7,732 nucleotides of DNA from positions 1 to 7,732 of the forward strand of contig JAICIT010000102.1 in the NCBI GenBank assembly GCA_025960445.1. Direction: 5' to 3'. A program made the position numbers and the translations under genes. The stretch comes from Bradyrhizobium sp. GTDB lineage: Bacteria; Pseudomonadota; Alphaproteobacteria; Rhizobiales; Xanthobacteraceae. Positions 6,940-7,732 of the stretch are shown here, in pieces; position 1 is the first letter of the stretch; each line of letters begins with the position of its first letter. The notes under the pieces are model-generated. The model searched no databases. It saw only the letters and a program-made list of their open reading frames with translations, and was not told the origin of the DNA.

Positions 6940-7236
6940 ATGGGATTTCTGGTGATATTCAATTGGAGCTGGCTGCTGCTTTCGGTCCTGCTGGGCTTCG
7001 CCATGGGCTGGATCGCGGTGGTTCATCGAGGCCGGGGGGTATCGAAGCGCACGTCTCAATGGCTGGCGTTGTTAGCCGTTGCGGTGGTTGCAGCCGCGCT
7101 GGCGCACCTCATTCCCGGCCGGCCGGGTTACTGGCTCGATCTCGCGATGCTGATATTTGCAATGTACATCCTGGGCTGCGCGGCGGGATCGTGGTTGCGC
7201 GAGCGGGTACTCGCGCGGGTGACGCCGACGTCGTGA
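6940..7236 (+). CDS. Small three-helix membrane protein, ArfB-like by position
   Basis: A 98-residue integral membrane protein of unknown function. Hydrophobic helices are visible at about 4-28 (starting FLVIFNWSWLLLSVLLGF), 41-58 (WLALLAVAVVAAALAHLI) and 65-86 (WLDLAMLIFAMYILGCAAGS). A basic loop (HRGRGVSKR, 29-37) lies after the first helix and a basic tail (RERVLAR) after the last. The ATG is one base after the stop of the OmpA-like gene, and GGTGAG at 6929-6934 within that gene can serve as ribosome binding site, so translation is probably coupled. The first helix with its N-terminal FxxxxxW pattern recalls, from memory, the short ArfB protein that follows arfA in mycobacteria. That likeness is weak at this length. 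Gene order is the better argument that it helps export, anchor or partner the OmpA-like protein. Confidence 0.8.
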   Translation: MGFLVIFNWSWLLLSVLLGFAMGWIAVVHRGRGVSKRTSQWLALLAVAVVAAALAHLIPGRPGYWLDLAMLIFAMYILGCAAGSWLRERVLARVTPTS

Positions 7237-7265
7237 ATTCCTATAGCCACGGCAGGACGTGAGAC

Positions 7266-7732
7266 ATGGCCTCTGCAGCTCATTATCGGATGTTCAGCCA
7301 TTACAATGCCTGGGCAAACGGTCGGATCTACGATGCCGCGGCGCGGCTCAGCACGGAACAATATCGCGCCGATCGCGGGGCTTTCTTCAAATCGGTCCAC
7401 GGCACACTGAACCATCTGTTGGTGACGGACAGGCTATGGATGAAGCGATTTACCGGCGAGGGTCAAGCGCCGGACAGGCTGGATGCGATCCTGTTCGAAA
7501 CCTTGGAGGAGCTGCGTGCAGCGCGCGAGGCCGAGGATCGGAGGATCAACCAATGGGTGGAAGGCTTGGATGACCGGCGGATCGCCGCAACGATCAAATA
7601 TCGGCGCGTCTCATCCCCTGAGGAGTTTGAGCAGCAACTGTCGCTTGCGCTGGCGCATTGGTTCAATCACCAGACCCATCACCGCGGGCAAGTGCATGCC
7701 TTGCTGACGGGGCTCGTTGGCAAAGCGCCGGA
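7266..7732 (+). CDS. DinB-family protein, 3' end outside the window
   Basis: Open from the ATG at 7266 to the window edge with no stop: 155 complete codons are visible, ending GKAP. The usual family length is about 160-180 residues, so little is missing. It reads as a DinB / DUF664-type four-helix bundle that binds a divalent metal. The expected histidine triad is visible as His50 (GTLNHLL) and the HxxxH pair His135 and His139 in NHQTHHRGQ. The N-terminal FSHYNAWAN (10-18) is also typical. Relatives include thiol-dependent metalloenzymes and damage-inducible proteins of unknown activity; the reaction here cannot be named. AGGA at 7254-7257 lies 8 bases before the start. It follows the small membrane protein by 29 bases on the same strand, so it may share its transcript, though no functional link is obvious. 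Confidence 0.85.
   Translation, partial: MASAAHYRMFSHYNAWANGRIYDAAARLSTEQYRADRGAFFKSVHGTLNHLLVTDRLWMKRFTGEGQAPDRLDAILFETLEELRAAREAEDRRINQWVEGLDDRRIAATIKYRRVSSPEEFEQQLSLALAHWFNHQTHHRGQVHALLTGLVGKAP

Overview
The window looks like a chromosomal segment of an alphaproteobacterium of the Bradyrhizobium / Rhodopseudomonas group. The reasons are the GC-rich codon use, the protein sequence style, an aerobic benzoyl-CoA (box) pathway, and an intergenic palindromic sequence that resembles, from memory, a repeat scattered through genomes of that family. This placement is inferred; no database search was possible.

Layout: (1) 12-3214, plus strand: boxC then boxB, two enzymes of aerobic benzoate degradation through CoA thioesters and ring epoxidation. 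BoxB with its reductase BoxA makes 2,3-epoxybenzoyl-CoA, and BoxC opens the ring hydrolytically. The reductase gene boxA does not follow boxB here. (2) 3215-3345: a convergent intergenic region with a hairpin/repeat unit that probably also serves as a terminator. (3) 3346-5287, minus strand: a polysaccharide-deacetylase family protein, then a short-chain dehydrogenase/reductase resembling RhlG. (4) 5288-5543: a divergent intergenic region holding a striking polypyrimidine tract with twelve perfect TC repeats. (5) 5544-7236, plus strand: a membrane-anchored periplasmic protein built of BON-like modules plus a C-terminal OmpA peptidoglycan-binding domain, followed after one base by a 98-residue three-helix membrane protein. 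(6) 7266 to the window end: a DinB-family protein cut by the window edge.

The box genes form one metabolic unit. The OmpA/BON protein and the small membrane protein form a second, translationally coupled unit. Its architecture, cysteine pair and gene order recall the mycobacterial arfA (ompATb)-arfB pair. That envelope pair, with the TC tract upstream of it, is the most interesting part of the window. There is no gene-free stretch longer than 300 bases. I saw no tRNA, rRNA, CRISPR array, transposase or integrase.
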